A stretch of DNA of 64,000 nucleotides from Mangrovimicrobium sp033283385 (GCA_033283385.1 JAWMQQ010000001.1:2604001-2668000); one strand, 5' to 3'; positions 43,823 through 53,157 are shown, counted from the stretch's first letter. Numbers and translations: made by a program. Notes: a model not told the origin generated them from the letters alone.

Positions 43823-44299
43823 TTGACCGATAAAATCACCCGCCAGGATATCGATATCCTGAACCTGCTGCAGCGCGACGCCACGCTGAGCACCAATGCC
43901 ATCGCCGAGCGTATCAATATCTCCCAATCGCCCTGCTGGCGGCGCATCAACCGGCTGGAGGAAGGCGGCATCATCCGCCGCCGCGTGGCCCTGCTGGACC
44001 GGCACGCCCTCGGCATGGAGGTGGTGGTCTTCGCCACCATCAACCTCACCTCCACCGGCCGGCAGAACCTGCTCGAATTCGAGAACGAGATCGTGCGCCA
44101 CCCCGAGGTCATGGAGTGCTATACCATGACCGGGATATGGGACTACATGCTGAAAATCGTGACCCGCGACATCCGCCACTACGAGAACTTCGTGCGCAAT
44201 ACGCTCACCGCCAGCCCCGCCATTCGCGAGCTCCACTCGCACATGGCGGTGACGGAGATCAAGAACAGCACGGAGCTGCCGCTGGATACACAGCTGTGA
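43823..44299 (+). CDS. Lrp/AsnC-family transcriptional regulator
   Basis: The 158-residue protein has an N-terminal winged helix-turn-helix (ITRQDIDILNLLQRDATLS then ISQSPCWRRINRLEEGGII) and a C-terminal RAM ligand-binding domain with EVMECYTMTGIWDYML. The start is TTG at 43823 behind AGGGGG, chosen because it gives the standard length. Its stop overlaps the aminotransferase start (GTGA), so it probably regulates its own operon in response to an amino acid. Confidence 0.9.
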   Translation: MTDKITRQDIDILNLLQRDATLSTNAIAERINISQSPCWRRINRLEEGGIIRRRVALLDRHALGMEVVVFATINLTSTGRQNLLEFENEIVRHPEVMECYTMTGIWDYMLKIVTRDIRHYENFVRNTLTASPAIRELHSHMAVTEIKNSTELPLDTQL

Positions 44300-45447
44300 C
44301 CCGAGTCCTGCACAGCAAGCTGCCCGGGGTCGGCACCACCATCTTCACCACCATGTCCGCGCTGGCGGCCGAGTGCGGGGCGATCAACCTGTCCCAGGGC
44401 TACCCGGACTTCCCGCCGCCGCAGGGCCTGCTGGATGCGCTTGCCGCGGCGGTCAACGCTGGCCACAACCAGTACGCGCCAATGGCGGGGCTGCCCGCCC
44501 TGCGCGAGCAACTCGCAGTTCAGCTGCAGCGCTTTCGCGGCGTCGGCGCCAACCCGGACACCGAGATCACCGTGGTCCCCGGCGCCACCGAGGGTATCTT
44601 CTGCGCCGTGATGGCCAGCGTGCGCGCCGGCGACGAGGTCATCGTGCTGGACCCGTGCTACGACAGCTACGAACCCGCCATCCAGCTCGCCGGCGGGCGG
44701 GCCGTCCACGTGCCGCTGCGGGCGCCGGATTTCCGGGTCGACTGGCAACGGGTCGCCGATGCCGTCACCCCGCGAACCCGCATGCTGATGGTCAACTCGC
44801 CGCACAACCCCACCGGCAGTTCGCTGTCGCGGGAAGATCTCGGCGAACTCGAGGCGCTGGCCCAGCGCCACGACCTGCTGGTATGCAGCGACGAGGTCTA
44901 CGAGCACCTTCTGTTCGACGGCCGCGAACACCACAGCGTGCTGCAGTGGCCCGGCCTGCGCGAGCGCGCCTTCGCGCATTTCTCCTTCGGCAAGACTTTC
45001 AGCGTCACCGGCTGGAAGACCGGCTACTGTGTGGCCCCGCCCGCCCTGACCGCCGAGTTGCGCAAGGTCCACCAGTTTGTCGCCTTCGTCGCGGTGACGC
45101 CGGTTCAGGCTGCAGTGGCGCAGTTCCTCGCCGACAACCCGGAGTACCCGGCCAGCCTGGCGGGCTTTTACCAGCGCAAGCGCGACCTGTTCAACGCGGC
45201 GCTGGAAAAATCGCGGTTTACCGTCCGGCCCAGCGCGGGCACCTATTTCCAGCTGCTGGACTACAGCGCGATCAGCGCCGAGCCAGATTACAATCTGTGC
45301 GAGGCGTGGACGCGCGAGTTCGGTGTCGCCTCCATTCCAGTTTCCGTGTTTTACCAACAGGCCCCTGAACAGCAGCTGCTGCGCTTCTGCTTTGCCAAGA
45401 GCGACGAGACGCTGCAACGGGCCGCGGAGTTGTTATGCAAGATCTGA
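44296..45447 (+). CDS. Methionine/glutamine-type aminotransferase (YbdL-like)
   Basis: The 383-residue PLP enzyme belongs to class I aminotransferases. The PLP lysine is Lys233 in SFGKTFSVTGWKTGY, which is nearly the E. coli YbdL sequence (methionine aminotransferase). Other fold-type I marks are NLSQGYPDFPPP, NSPHNPTG and CSDEVYEH. GTG start overlaps the Lrp stop. With the omega-amidase next door it can form a glutamine transaminase-omega-amidase pair, which uses glutamine as amino donor and hydrolyses the resulting 2-oxoglutaramate, as known in methionine salvage. Confidence 0.9.
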   Translation: MTRVLHSKLPGVGTTIFTTMSALAAECGAINLSQGYPDFPPPQGLLDALAAAVNAGHNQYAPMAGLPALREQLAVQLQRFRGVGANPDTEITVVPGATEGIFCAVMASVRAGDEVIVLDPCYDSYEPAIQLAGGRAVHVPLRAPDFRVDWQRVADAVTPRTRMLMVNSPHNPTGSSLSREDLGELEALAQRHDLLVCSDEVYEHLLFDGREHHSVLQWPGLRERAFAHFSFGKTFSVTGWKTGYCVAPPALTAELRKVHQFVAFVAVTPVQAAVAQFLADNPEYPASLAGFYQRKRDLFNAALEKSRFTVRPSAGTYFQLLDYSAISAEPDYNLCEAWTREFGVASIPVSVFYQQAPEQQLLRFCFAKSDETLQRAAELLCKI

Positions 45448-46208
45448 ACGCCACCCTGCTGCAGTGCGAACTGGCCTGGGAGGACCCCACGGACAACCGC
45501 CGGCAGATCGCCGCCGCCCTGCGCAAAGCGGCGCCGTCGACCGACCTTATCGTGCTGCCGGAGATGTTCACCACCGGCTTTTCCATGAACGCCCTGGGCA
45601 ACGCGGAGCATCCCGGCGGCGAAACCGAACAGTGGATGCGCGAACTCGCCGGCGAATTCGACTGCGCCATCACCGGCAGCATCGCCGTGCACGGAAACGG
45701 CGGAGCCTACAACCGCATGCTCTTCGCCACCGCCGATGGCGTCAGCTACTACGACAAGCGCCACCTGTTCCGCATGGCCGGGGAGCACAAGCGCTACCTC
45801 GTCGGCGGCGACAGGGTCGTCGTCGACTGGCGCGACTGGCGCATACTGCTGCAGGTCTGCTACGACCTGCGCTTCCCGGTGTTCAGCCGCAACCGCAACG
45901 ACTACGACCTCGCCATCTACGTCGCCAACTGGCCGGACAGCCGGCGCATGCACTGGCGCCAGTTGCTGATCGCGCGCGCCATCGAAAACCAGGCCTGCAT
46001 CATCGGCGTGAACCGCATCGGCAGTGACGCCCGCGGCCTGGATTACAGCGGCGACAGCCTGGCGGTCGCGGCCGACGGCAGCCTGCTGCTGGACCTGGAA
46101 GACGCCGCCACGGCCAGCTCTGTTACACTTTCGGCTGACGCCCTGCTGACGTACCGGGAGAATTTCCCGGCACACATGGACGCGGACGACTTCGAACTGA
46201 AGCCCTGA
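45435..46208 (+). CDS. Nitrilase-superfamily omega-amidase (YafV-like)
   Basis: The 257-residue cytoplasmic protein has the Glu-Lys-Cys triad of nitrilases: Glu43 (LPEMFTTGF), Lys108 (YYDKRHLF) and Cys142 (LQVCYDLRFP). FTTGFSMN and KRHLFRMAGEH are typical of YafV/NIT2 omega-amidases that hydrolyse 2-oxoglutaramate and 2-oxosuccinamate. It overlaps the aminotransferase gene by 13 bp, which supports joint action. Confidence 0.92.
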   Translation: MQDLNATLLQCELAWEDPTDNRRQIAAALRKAAPSTDLIVLPEMFTTGFSMNALGNAEHPGGETEQWMRELAGEFDCAITGSIAVHGNGGAYNRMLFATADGVSYYDKRHLFRMAGEHKRYLVGGDRVVVDWRDWRILLQVCYDLRFPVFSRNRNDYDLAIYVANWPDSRRMHWRQLLIARAIENQACIIGVNRIGSDARGLDYSGDSLAVAADGSLLLDLEDAATASSVTLSADALLTYRENFPAHMDADDFELKP

Positions 46209-46293
46209 TCCGCGCCCGCGCCGGCTGCGATTGAACCGGCGTCGGGGATACCAGTCAGACAACCAGGCTAACGACAACCACAGGGGAAATACC

Positions 46294-47151
46294 ATGCAGG
46301 CAGATTCAGAAGATCGCTACACGGACGACCAGCCGCGCGCAGGGCTGCCCAAACTGCCGATTGCGCTGGTGGTACTGGCCATACTCATCGGTGTGATCTG
46401 GTACTTCACCGGGGAAAAGGCGCCGGAGCCGGCAGCCCCGCCGGCTGCCGTAACGCCCGCCGCCCCGCCGGCCCCGGTGCCCGCCGAACCCGCACCGGCG
46501 CCGGACATTCCCGCGGAAGAACCCGCACCTCAGGTGGCAGCGGAACCCAACGAACCGCCGCCGGCTCCTCTCACCCTGGAAGACAGCGACCCGGTGGTGC
46601 GCGAGGTGGTCACCCCCGCGCTGCAGGCACCGGTATACGAACAGGCCCTGCGCCAGCAAGACCTGCTGGAGCGCAGCACCGCCCTGATCGACGCCGCAGC
46701 CGGCGGCAGCATCCTGCGCAAGGTTCTGCCGCTGCCGCCGATCGAGGGCAAGTTCAGCGTCAACGAGGTCGCCGGCAAGGCGGTGGTCGACCCCGCCAGC
46801 TACCAGCGCTACGACGCCTATGCCGAAGCCATCGACGACCTGGACCCCGAACAGCTGGCAGCAGCCTTCCATCGCTTCCGCCCGCTGCTGGAGCAATCCT
46901 ACTCCGCGCTGGGCTACAAGCCGGACGACCTCGACAACGCCCTGATCCGAGCCCTGGATCGTGTGATTGCGGCTCCGGTGCTGGATGAACCGCCGGTAGT
47001 CGAGAAAGATGTCACCACCTACAAGTACGCCGATCCCAACCTCGAGCAGCAGAGCTCCATGGCCAAGCAGCTGATGCGCATGGGCCCGGAGAACGAGCGC
47101 AAGGTCCAGGCCAAGGCCAAGGCTTTGCGCGCGGCATTGCTCGGTAAGTGA
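46294..47151 (+). CDS. DUF3014 membrane-anchored protein
   Basis: The 285-residue protein has one N-terminal membrane segment (about 24-40), then a long Pro/Ala/Glu-rich linker (to about residue 100), and a DUF3014 domain (VVREVVTPALQAPVYEQALRQQ to the end). It would sit in the periplasm on a flexible tether. Function unknown. The ATG at 46294 follows CAGGGGAA. It appears monocistronic, ended by the long hairpin and the terminator downstream. Confidence 0.8.
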   Translation: MQADSEDRYTDDQPRAGLPKLPIALVVLAILIGVIWYFTGEKAPEPAAPPAAVTPAAPPAPVPAEPAPAPDIPAEEPAPQVAAEPNEPPPAPLTLEDSDPVVREVVTPALQAPVYEQALRQQDLLERSTALIDAAAGGSILRKVLPLPPIEGKFSVNEVAGKAVVDPASYQRYDAYAEAIDDLDPEQLAAAFHRFRPLLEQSYSALGYKPDDLDNALIRALDRVIAAPVLDEPPVVEKDVTTYKYADPNLEQQSSMAKQLMRMGPENERKVQAKAKALRAALLGK

Positions 47152-47164
47152 TTCGCTACGATTA

Positions 47165-47246
47165 GCCGGCAGGTGTGGAGGTGATAGGCCCCCGAAGCGA
47201 ATGGGGTTCTGAGCTGAGGGGGCCTATCACCTCCGCGCCTGCCGGC
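47165..47246. repeat. Very long hairpin: 29-bp arms, 24-nt loop
   Basis: The left arm 47165-47193 and right arm 47218-47246 pair over 29 positions, 27 Watson-Crick and two G-U, with the inner 17 perfect (GGAGGTGATAGGCCCCC). The arms are too long for an ordinary terminator stem and no T-run follows directly. It lies just after the DUF3014 gene and 34 bp before a normal terminator. It may be a folded-back mobile-element relic, an RNA-processing hairpin or a cruciform. Confidence 0.75.
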
Positions 47247-47279
47247 CAAAACGAAGCGCGCGGCAAGAGACGGGCAAAA

Positions 47280-47307
47280 AAAAAGGCGGGGAAATCCCCG
47301 CCTTTTT
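47280..47307. terminator. Bidirectional rho-independent terminator
   Basis: GGCGGGG (47285-47291), loop AAAT, CCCCGCC (47296-47302), with an A-run before and a T-run after. It can stop transcription from both sides, serving the DUF3014 gene on the plus strand and the OmpA-family gene on the minus strand, whose stop codon lies 16 bp away. Confidence 0.9.
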
Positions 47308-47322
47308 GTGGTGCCGGTCAGC

Positions 47323-48375
47323 TTACTCTTCGTACTGGACCTCGAGGGTTGCCATTACGCGACGGTTCGCTGCGCGGCCTTCCTTGGTGCTGTTGTCAGC
47401 CACCGGCTGGGTCTCGCCGTAGCCCTTGGGCTCCAGGCGCTTGCGATCGATGCCGTACTGGTTGACCAGTACGTCGACCACAGCCTCGGCGCGGCGCTGT
47501 GACAGGGCCATGTTGTAGTCGTCGGGGCCGGTGCTGTCGGTGTGGCCTTCGATATCAACATACACGTCGGTGAAGCGCTTGAGGAAATTGGCCAGTTCGC
47601 CGATGTCGCTGAAGTACTTCTCCTGCACCTTGGCGGAGTCGAAGCCGAAGTTCACCGTCATCTTGATGGAGGCGACGCGGGTTACGGGCAGCGGGCAGCC
47701 GGTAGAGTCGACGCGGGTGCCGGCGGGCGTGCCGGGGCAGCGGTCGTCGACGTCGAGTACGCCATCGCCGTCTTCGTCACCGGAGGCGACCGCACCACCT
47801 TCCATGGCCGAGGCGCTGGCCATGCTGTCATCCTTCACCTTGCCGAAAAAGTAGTTCAGGCCAACGGTCATCATCAGGTCGGTGTTGTGCTCGTCGAGGT
47901 CGTTCATGGCGCGAGCCTCGAAACGCATACCGGTACGCGGGGTAATCATCCAGCGGGCGCCGGCACCGGCGTGCACGGTGGACTGGCGCTCATCGTACTG
48001 GTCCGAGTCGAAATCGATCTGGCCCATGCCGATGGTGGCATAGGGGCGCACGCGATTCGGGCCACCGATGTAGCTGCCGCCGTAGAACATCAGGCCGAGC
48101 TGGTAGACGCCGACATCGACGTTGCCGTCGCGCTCATCGTCGAAACCGAAGTCGTTGTAGGCGGCCAGTGCCTCGATGGCAACGAGGTCGCTCAATGCCC
48201 ATTCGAGGCTGACAACAGGTGCCGGATCGTCGTCGAGGCGACGATCGCTGTCGAAATTCAGGTAGGATACCCCGGCGTTGATTGTCAGAGGCACGTCTGC
48301 GGCAGCTGGCTGAGCGGCCACCGTAGAAAGTGCGAGTCCCCATGCCAAACCGGCGGCAGCAAAAATCTTCTTCAT
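47323..48375 (-). CDS. OmpA-family outer-membrane protein
   Basis: The 350-residue protein has a signal peptide (1-26, ending AAADV), an N-terminal beta-barrel, a calcium-type thrombospondin-like repeat (DEDGDGVLDVDDRCPGTPAG) and a C-terminal OmpA peptidoglycan-binding domain with VDIEGHTDSTGPDDYNMALSQRRA. It links outer membrane and cell wall like OprF and OmpA. AAGGAG precedes the ATG at 48375. The 116-bp gap to hda upstream should contain its promoter. Confidence 0.92.
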   Translation of the reverse strand: MKKIFAAAGLAWGLALSTVAAQPAAADVPLTINAGVSYLNFDSDRRLDDDPAPVVSLEWALSDLVAIEALAAYNDFGFDDERDGNVDVGVYQLGLMFYGGSYIGGPNRVRPYATIGMGQIDFDSDQYDERQSTVHAGAGARWMITPRTGMRFEARAMNDLDEHNTDLMMTVGLNYFFGKVKDDSMASASAMEGGAVASGDEDGDGVLDVDDRCPGTPAGTRVDSTGCPLPVTRVASIKMTVNFGFDSAKVQEKYFSDIGELANFLKRFTDVYVDIEGHTDSTGPDDYNMALSQRRAEAVVDVLVNQYGIDRKRLEPKGYGETQPVADNSTKEGRAANRRVMATLEVQYEE

Positions 48376-48491
48376 TGGTGCTTCTCCTTGCGGAATGTTG
48401 TTCTCAGTAAAAAGTAGCACAATATGACGGCGTCTACAGAATCCCCGGGAGCTAAAAACGAGGTAATTTTCCGCAGCGGCCCAGGGTAATT

Positions 48492-49217
48492 TTACCAGTC
48501 CAGGGCCTGCCGGATAAACGGGATGGACAGCGCCCGCTTGTGCGCCAGGGACTGCCTGTCCAGCAGGTCCAGCAGTTCGAGGAGGGAGGACAGGCCGCGC
48601 GGCGCACGGCTGACGATGTAAGCCGCCGCCTCCTCCGGCAGCAGCAGGCCCCGGCGCTCGGCGCGAAAACACAGCACCGCCTGTTTTTCACTGTCATTTA
48701 ATTGCGGTAGCTGAAAGGTCACACCCCAGCTCAGGCGAGAACGCAGGTCGTCCAGTGCGCAGTGCAGCGTGCGCGGCGCCGCGTCTGCGGCTACCAGCAA
48801 ACGGCAACCGGACTCGCGCGCGCGGTTGCACAGGTCGAAAAGCGCGACCTCCCAGTCGCGATTACCGAGCACCGACTGCAGGTCGTCGAGGGCGACAAAC
48901 TGCTGTTGCTCCACGTCGGCGAGCACATCTGCGGGGGCATAGCCGCTGAGTTCTGCCAGCGGCAGGTAGAGCGCCCTCTCCCCGGCGAGATGGCAGCCGG
49001 CCTGCAACAGGTGCGACTTACCCACCCCGGCAGCGCCGTGCAGGAAAACCAGCGGCTCCGCCGCTTCGCCGGGCAGCGCAGCGCACTGGGCGCGCAACAC
49101 CGGCAACAGGGGCGCCAGCGCCGGCGGCGCGAGGAAATTCTCCAGCGTCGCATCGTCGCGCAAGTGCACCGGCAGGGGCAGTTGCACGCCCGCGGGCCCG
49201 GTCCTACTCACCGCCAT
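48492..49217 (-). CDS. hda: DnaA regulatory inactivator Hda
   Basis: Hda stimulates ATP hydrolysis by DnaA together with the DNA clamp to prevent over-initiation. The 241-residue protein has the clamp-binding motif QLPLPV at 12-17, Walker A GAAGVGKSH at 61-69, Walker B with FVALDDLQ and an arginine-finger-containing DDLRSRLSWG, without the DNA-binding domain of DnaA. It overlaps perM by 14 bases. The ATG at 49217 keeps the N-terminal clamp motif intact. Confidence 0.93.
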   Translation of the reverse strand: MAVSRTGPAGVQLPLPVHLRDDATLENFLAPPALAPLLPVLRAQCAALPGEAAEPLVFLHGAAGVGKSHLLQAGCHLAGERALYLPLAELSGYAPADVLADVEQQQFVALDDLQSVLGNRDWEVALFDLCNRARESGCRLLVAADAAPRTLHCALDDLRSRLSWGVTFQLPQLNDSEKQAVLCFRAERRGLLLPEEAAAYIVSRAPRGLSSLLELLDLLDRQSLAHKRALSIPFIRQALDW

Positions 49218-50286
49218 AGAGCTCGGAAGACTGGTAGCGCTGCACCGCGTGGCGCGCGAATACCATGATCACCGCCGCGACCGGCAGCGCGAGAAGTACG
49301 CCGACAAACCCGGCGATCTGCCCGCCGGCCATCAGGGCGAAGATCACCGCCACCGGGTGCAGGCCGATGCGGTCACCGACCAGGATCGGGGTCAGCACCA
49401 TGCTCTCGAGCATCTGGCCGACACCGAAGACCAGCGCCACCCACAGCAACATGGTCCAGTCGTGGAACTGCGCGTAAGCGGCAACGAACGAGGCCAGGAT
49501 CCCTACGACGAACCCCAGGTAGGGCACGATGCTGGCCAGGCCGGCAAGCAATCCCAGCAGCAGCGCGAGCTGCAGGCCGACCAGCCACAGGCCGAAACTG
49601 TAGATCGCCCCCAGCGCGCACATCACCAGGAACTGCCCGCGCAGGAATGCGCCGACCACTTCATCCGCCTCGGCGGTCATGCCCGCCATCTTGCCCTGCC
49701 AGGCGCGCGGCAACATGTGCAGGGTGCGGGACATGAGCAGGTCCCAGTCGCGCATCAGGTAGAACGCCACCACCGGCACCAGGGCGAGGTTGGCCAGCCC
49801 CAGTAGCAGGTCCAGGCCGGAGCCACTCACCTGCTTGAGCAGCTGTGCAGTGAACTTGCCCACCGATTGCCAGTGGTTGGCGATCTGGTCGGACCAGTCC
49901 ACCTGCGGCAGGCGGTCTATCGGCAACTGCAGGCGCTGCTGCGCCCAGGGCAGCAGCGTGCGCGTAAACCAGGCGTAGATCTCCGGCACCTTGGCCACCA
50001 GCGCGTCCAGCTGCTGCAGCAACAGCGGCACTCCCACCAGCACCGTCAACACGATGACCAGCGTGAACAGCGCGAACACGATCACCACGCCCGTGGTGCG
50101 GTTGAGCCGGTGACGCTCCATCCGGTCCACCAGCGGGTCGCCGAGGTAGGCCAGCAGGGCGCCGAGAACAAACGGCATGAGAATCGGCTGCAGTACGTAG
50201 ATCAGCGCCGCAAATGCCGCCAGGGCGACCAGCGCCAGCGGCCAGCGCACGACTGGCGTGGGGCCGGGCGGTCCTAGTTCTGCCAT
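49204..50286 (-). CDS. AI-2E/PerM-family membrane protein
   Basis: The 360-residue inner-membrane protein has about seven hydrophobic segments, including the paired N-terminal helices and the VPYLGFVVGILASF and LTPILVGDRIGLHPVAV regions typical of the AI-2E transporter family. Members act as permeases or sodium/proton antiporters. It overlaps the preceding DUF2066 gene by 13 bases and hda by 14; the order DUF2066-perM-hda is found in Pseudomonas. Confidence 0.9.
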   Translation of the reverse strand: MAELGPPGPTPVVRWPLALVALAAFAALIYVLQPILMPFVLGALLAYLGDPLVDRMERHRLNRTTGVVIVFALFTLVIVLTVLVGVPLLLQQLDALVAKVPEIYAWFTRTLLPWAQQRLQLPIDRLPQVDWSDQIANHWQSVGKFTAQLLKQVSGSGLDLLLGLANLALVPVVAFYLMRDWDLLMSRTLHMLPRAWQGKMAGMTAEADEVVGAFLRGQFLVMCALGAIYSFGLWLVGLQLALLLGLLAGLASIVPYLGFVVGILASFVAAYAQFHDWTMLLWVALVFGVGQMLESMVLTPILVGDRIGLHPVAVIFALMAGGQIAGFVGVLLALPVAAVIMVFARHAVQRYQSSELYGGE

Positions 50287-51314
50287 CGGTATTCCAGGTT
50301 CTGGCCGCTGGGATCCAGCGGTTGCAGGTGTTGGTTGAGCTGGATGATCTGCGCCAGCCGGGCAGCGTCTGCCGAAGCGACCAGCGTGAATTCGACGCGA
50401 TCCCCGCTGACGCGGGTGACGTTTGCATCACTGACCAGTTCGAGCCCCTGCAGCCAGTTGACGATGGCAGCGTAGTCGGCGAAACCCTCGACGCCGCTCA
50501 CACCCAGCTGCACCCGGTCCTGGCCCGCGCCGCTGGGGGTGACCGCGTAGCGCGCCACCATGTCGTCCGCCACCAGGCCGACACCGGCGCCGAAGAACTC
50601 CTGCGCGGAATCGGTACTGGCGCTGCGATCGCGGCGATCCAGGCCGTGCAGGTAGCTCCAGTCACCTACCCAGCGGCCGGTGGAATCCTCCGCTACGCGG
50701 CCCATGAGAATATCCTCCACACCGTAACGCGCCGAGGCGTCCTGCACCGCCGCGGCCTGCTGCTGCCAGACATCGTCCAGCCCCAGGGCGGTGGCATCGC
50801 CGAGGTCGTACAGGGGGAATTGTGCCGGGACACCGCGGCGGCGGAAGGCCTGCATCAAGCCGGCCGCCAGCTCGGGAGTATCCGCCGGGTTGACGAACTG
50901 GCGCTGCCCGTCGGTTTCCACCGCCATCCAGACCAGCACCCGGGGACGGTTGGCAGTCCACAGCGGCAGGCCGGCGGATGTGAGCAGGTCGGAAATGTAG
51001 CCGCGATCGAACTCGAAGCGCGCGGCGAGTCCGCTCTCGCTGCTGTCGTCCCGGCTGAAGGCGTACTGCTGGACCTCGGCGCGGGCGTTCGCGAGCGCGG
51101 CCCCGACGGCGGGATTGTCCAGCGCCGAGGGACTGCCGGAGACCTTGACGATCACCTCAGCCAGCGCCTTGCGCGCCCCGGCGGCCAGCGCTGCCTCGCC
51201 CTGGTCGCCGACCGGCACGCTGGCGGCGTACAGGTCCGGCACCACCTCCGCGCGCGCGCCGGCGGCGCACAGCCACAGGGCGATGAGGATTGACGCAACT
51301 ACTCTTCTGGACAC
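50274..51314 (-). CDS. DUF2066 exported protein
   Basis: The 346-residue product has a signal peptide (RRVVASILIALWLCAAGARA) and a DUF2066 domain (VPDLYAASVPVGDQGEAALAAGARKALAEVIVKVSGS). Function is unknown. The GTG at 51314 has AGGGG nine bases upstream and was preferred; ATGs at 51344 and 51389 would add a polar extension before the signal. It diverges from purM; the 140-bp gap holds both promoters. Confidence 0.82.
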   Translation of the reverse strand: MSRRVVASILIALWLCAAGARAEVVPDLYAASVPVGDQGEAALAAGARKALAEVIVKVSGSPSALDNPAVGAALANARAEVQQYAFSRDDSSESGLAARFEFDRGYISDLLTSAGLPLWTANRPRVLVWMAVETDGQRQFVNPADTPELAAGLMQAFRRRGVPAQFPLYDLGDATALGLDDVWQQQAAAVQDASARYGVEDILMGRVAEDSTGRWVGDWSYLHGLDRRDRSASTDSAQEFFGAGVGLVADDMVARYAVTPSGAGQDRVQLGVSGVEGFADYAAIVNWLQGLELVSDANVTRVSGDRVEFTLVASADAARLAQIIQLNQHLQPLDPSGQNLEYRWQN

Positions 51315-51454
51315 GCGGGAACCCCTGGATTGGACGCGGCCCATTGTAGCAGCACCCCGGCGAGTCGCGCAGTGCCGCGAATTATTCACGGGTGCGCGCC
51401 ACCGCCAGCCGGGATAAAATACCGCCCCTCTTACACAGCCCGGAACACCTGCCG

Positions 51455-52495
51455 ATGAGTGACCCCGCCAAACCGACCTCCCTGAGCTACCGCGATGCCG
51501 GGGTGGACATCGACGCCGGTAACGCGCTGGTTGAACGCATCAAGGGCGTCTCGAAGCGCACCGCGCGGCCCGAGGTACTGGGCGGCCTCGGCGGCTTCGG
51601 CGCGCTGTGCGCGATCCCGCCGGGCTATCGCGAACCGGTGCTGGTCTCCGGCACCGATGGCGTGGGCACCAAGCTGCGCCTGGCCATGGACATGGGCATT
51701 CACGACACCATCGGCATCGACCTCGTCGCCATGTGCGTCAACGACCTCGTGGTCGCCGGTGCCGAACCGCTGTTCTTCCTCGACTACTACGCCACTGGCG
51801 CCCTCAACGTGGATACCGCCGCCGCGGTGGTCACCGGCATCGGCCGCGGCTGCGAGCTGGCCGGCTGCGCGCTGGTCGGCGGCGAAACCGCGGAAATGCC
51901 CGGCATGTACGCCGGCGAGGACTACGACCTCGCGGGATTCTGTGTCGGCGTGGTGGAAAAATCCGCCATCATCGACGGCTCGCAGGTCGCCACCGGGGAC
52001 GTGCTGCTGGGTATCGCCAGCAGCGGCCCGCACTCCAACGGCTACTCGCTGATCCGCAAGATCATCGAGGTCAGCGGCGCTGCGCTGGACCAGCCGCTGG
52101 GTGAAGGCACCCTGGGCCAGGCCCTGCTGGCTCCCACCGAGATCTACGTCAAGCCGCTGCTGCAACTGTTTGGCGAGTTGCAGGTGAAGGCGCTATGCCA
52201 CGTCACCGGTGGCGGCCTCACGGAAAACCTGCCGCGCGTGCTGCCCGGCAATTGCAGCGCGCACATCGACACCGGCAGCTGGCAGTGGCCGGAAATCTTC
52301 CACTGGCTGCAGGACAGCGGCAACGTCGCGACACCCGAGATGTACCGCACGTTCAACTGCGGCGTGGGCATGGTGGTCTGCGTGGCGCCGGCGGATGCGC
52401 AGCGCGCCATCGAACTGCTCGGCGGCAGCGGGCACAGTGCCTGGGTCATCGGTGAAATCGTCGCCGGCGACGGTGAGGTCGTACTGGCATCATGA
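51455..52495 (+). CDS. purM: Phosphoribosylformylglycinamidine cyclo-ligase
   Basis: PurM makes aminoimidazole ribonucleotide in purine synthesis. The 346-residue protein has the characteristic LSYRDAGVDIDAGN start, LVSGTDGVGTKL and GGETAEMPGMY motifs and the C-terminal HVTGGGLTENLPR. Length equals E. coli PurM (345). The stop overlaps the purN start (ATGA). Confidence 0.97.
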   Translation: MSDPAKPTSLSYRDAGVDIDAGNALVERIKGVSKRTARPEVLGGLGGFGALCAIPPGYREPVLVSGTDGVGTKLRLAMDMGIHDTIGIDLVAMCVNDLVVAGAEPLFFLDYYATGALNVDTAAAVVTGIGRGCELAGCALVGGETAEMPGMYAGEDYDLAGFCVGVVEKSAIIDGSQVATGDVLLGIASSGPHSNGYSLIRKIIEVSGAALDQPLGEGTLGQALLAPTEIYVKPLLQLFGELQVKALCHVTGGGLTENLPRVLPGNCSAHIDTGSWQWPEIFHWLQDSGNVATPEMYRTFNCGVGMVVCVAPADAQRAIELLGGSGHSAWVIGEIVAGDGEVVLAS

Positions 52496-53157
52496 GCACC
52501 CCGGAACAACCCCGGCTGGCGATACTGATCTCCGGCCGCGGCTCCAACATGCAATCGTTCATCCGCGCCTGCGCCGCCGGCGACCTGGATGCCGGTATCG
52601 CCGTGGTACTGAGCAACAAGCCCGAGGCGGCGGGACTGCAAACCGCTGCGCAGGCCGGTATCCCGACCCTCTGCATCGACCACCGGGACTACCCGGACCG
52701 CGAGTCCTTCGACGCGGCCCTGGTCGAGGCGCTGGCGCCCTTCGCGCCGGACGCGGTCATCCTCGCCGGGTTCATGCGCATCCTCACGCCGGTATTCATC
52801 GCACCCTTCGCCGGCAAACTGCTGAATATCCACCCCTCCCTGCTGCCGAAATACCCGGGCCTGCACACCCACCAGCGCGCGCTGGATGCCGGTGACGCGG
52901 AGGCGGGCGTGACGGTGCACTTCGTCACCCCGGAACTGGACGGCGGGCCGCCCATCCTGCAGGCGCGGGTGCCCGTGGAAGCGGGCGACGACGCCGGCAC
53001 GCTGGCCGCCCGGGTACTGGTGCGGGAACACGAGATCTACCCCATCGCCACGCGCTGGCTGCTGCAGGGGCGCCTGCAGCTGACCGCCCGGGGCGCCACC
53101 CTGGATGGCGAGCCGATCCCGGCCACCGGCATCGATTATGTTCCGGGTATCGAATAG
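52492..53157 (+). CDS. purN: Phosphoribosylglycinamide formyltransferase
   Basis: PurN formylates GAR with 10-formyl-tetrahydrofolate. The 221-residue protein shows ILISGRGSNMQSFI, the catalytic NIHPSLLPKYPGLHTHQRAL (Asn-His pair) and HFVTPELDGGPPI with the catalytic Asp. Overlaps purM by four bases and the DUF3108 gene by 20. Confidence 0.97.
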   Translation: MSTPEQPRLAILISGRGSNMQSFIRACAAGDLDAGIAVVLSNKPEAAGLQTAAQAGIPTLCIDHRDYPDRESFDAALVEALAPFAPDAVILAGFMRILTPVFIAPFAGKLLNIHPSLLPKYPGLHTHQRALDAGDAEAGVTVHFVTPELDGGPPILQARVPVEAGDDAGTLAARVLVREHEIYPIATRWLLQGRLQLTARGATLDGEPIPATGIDYVPGIE

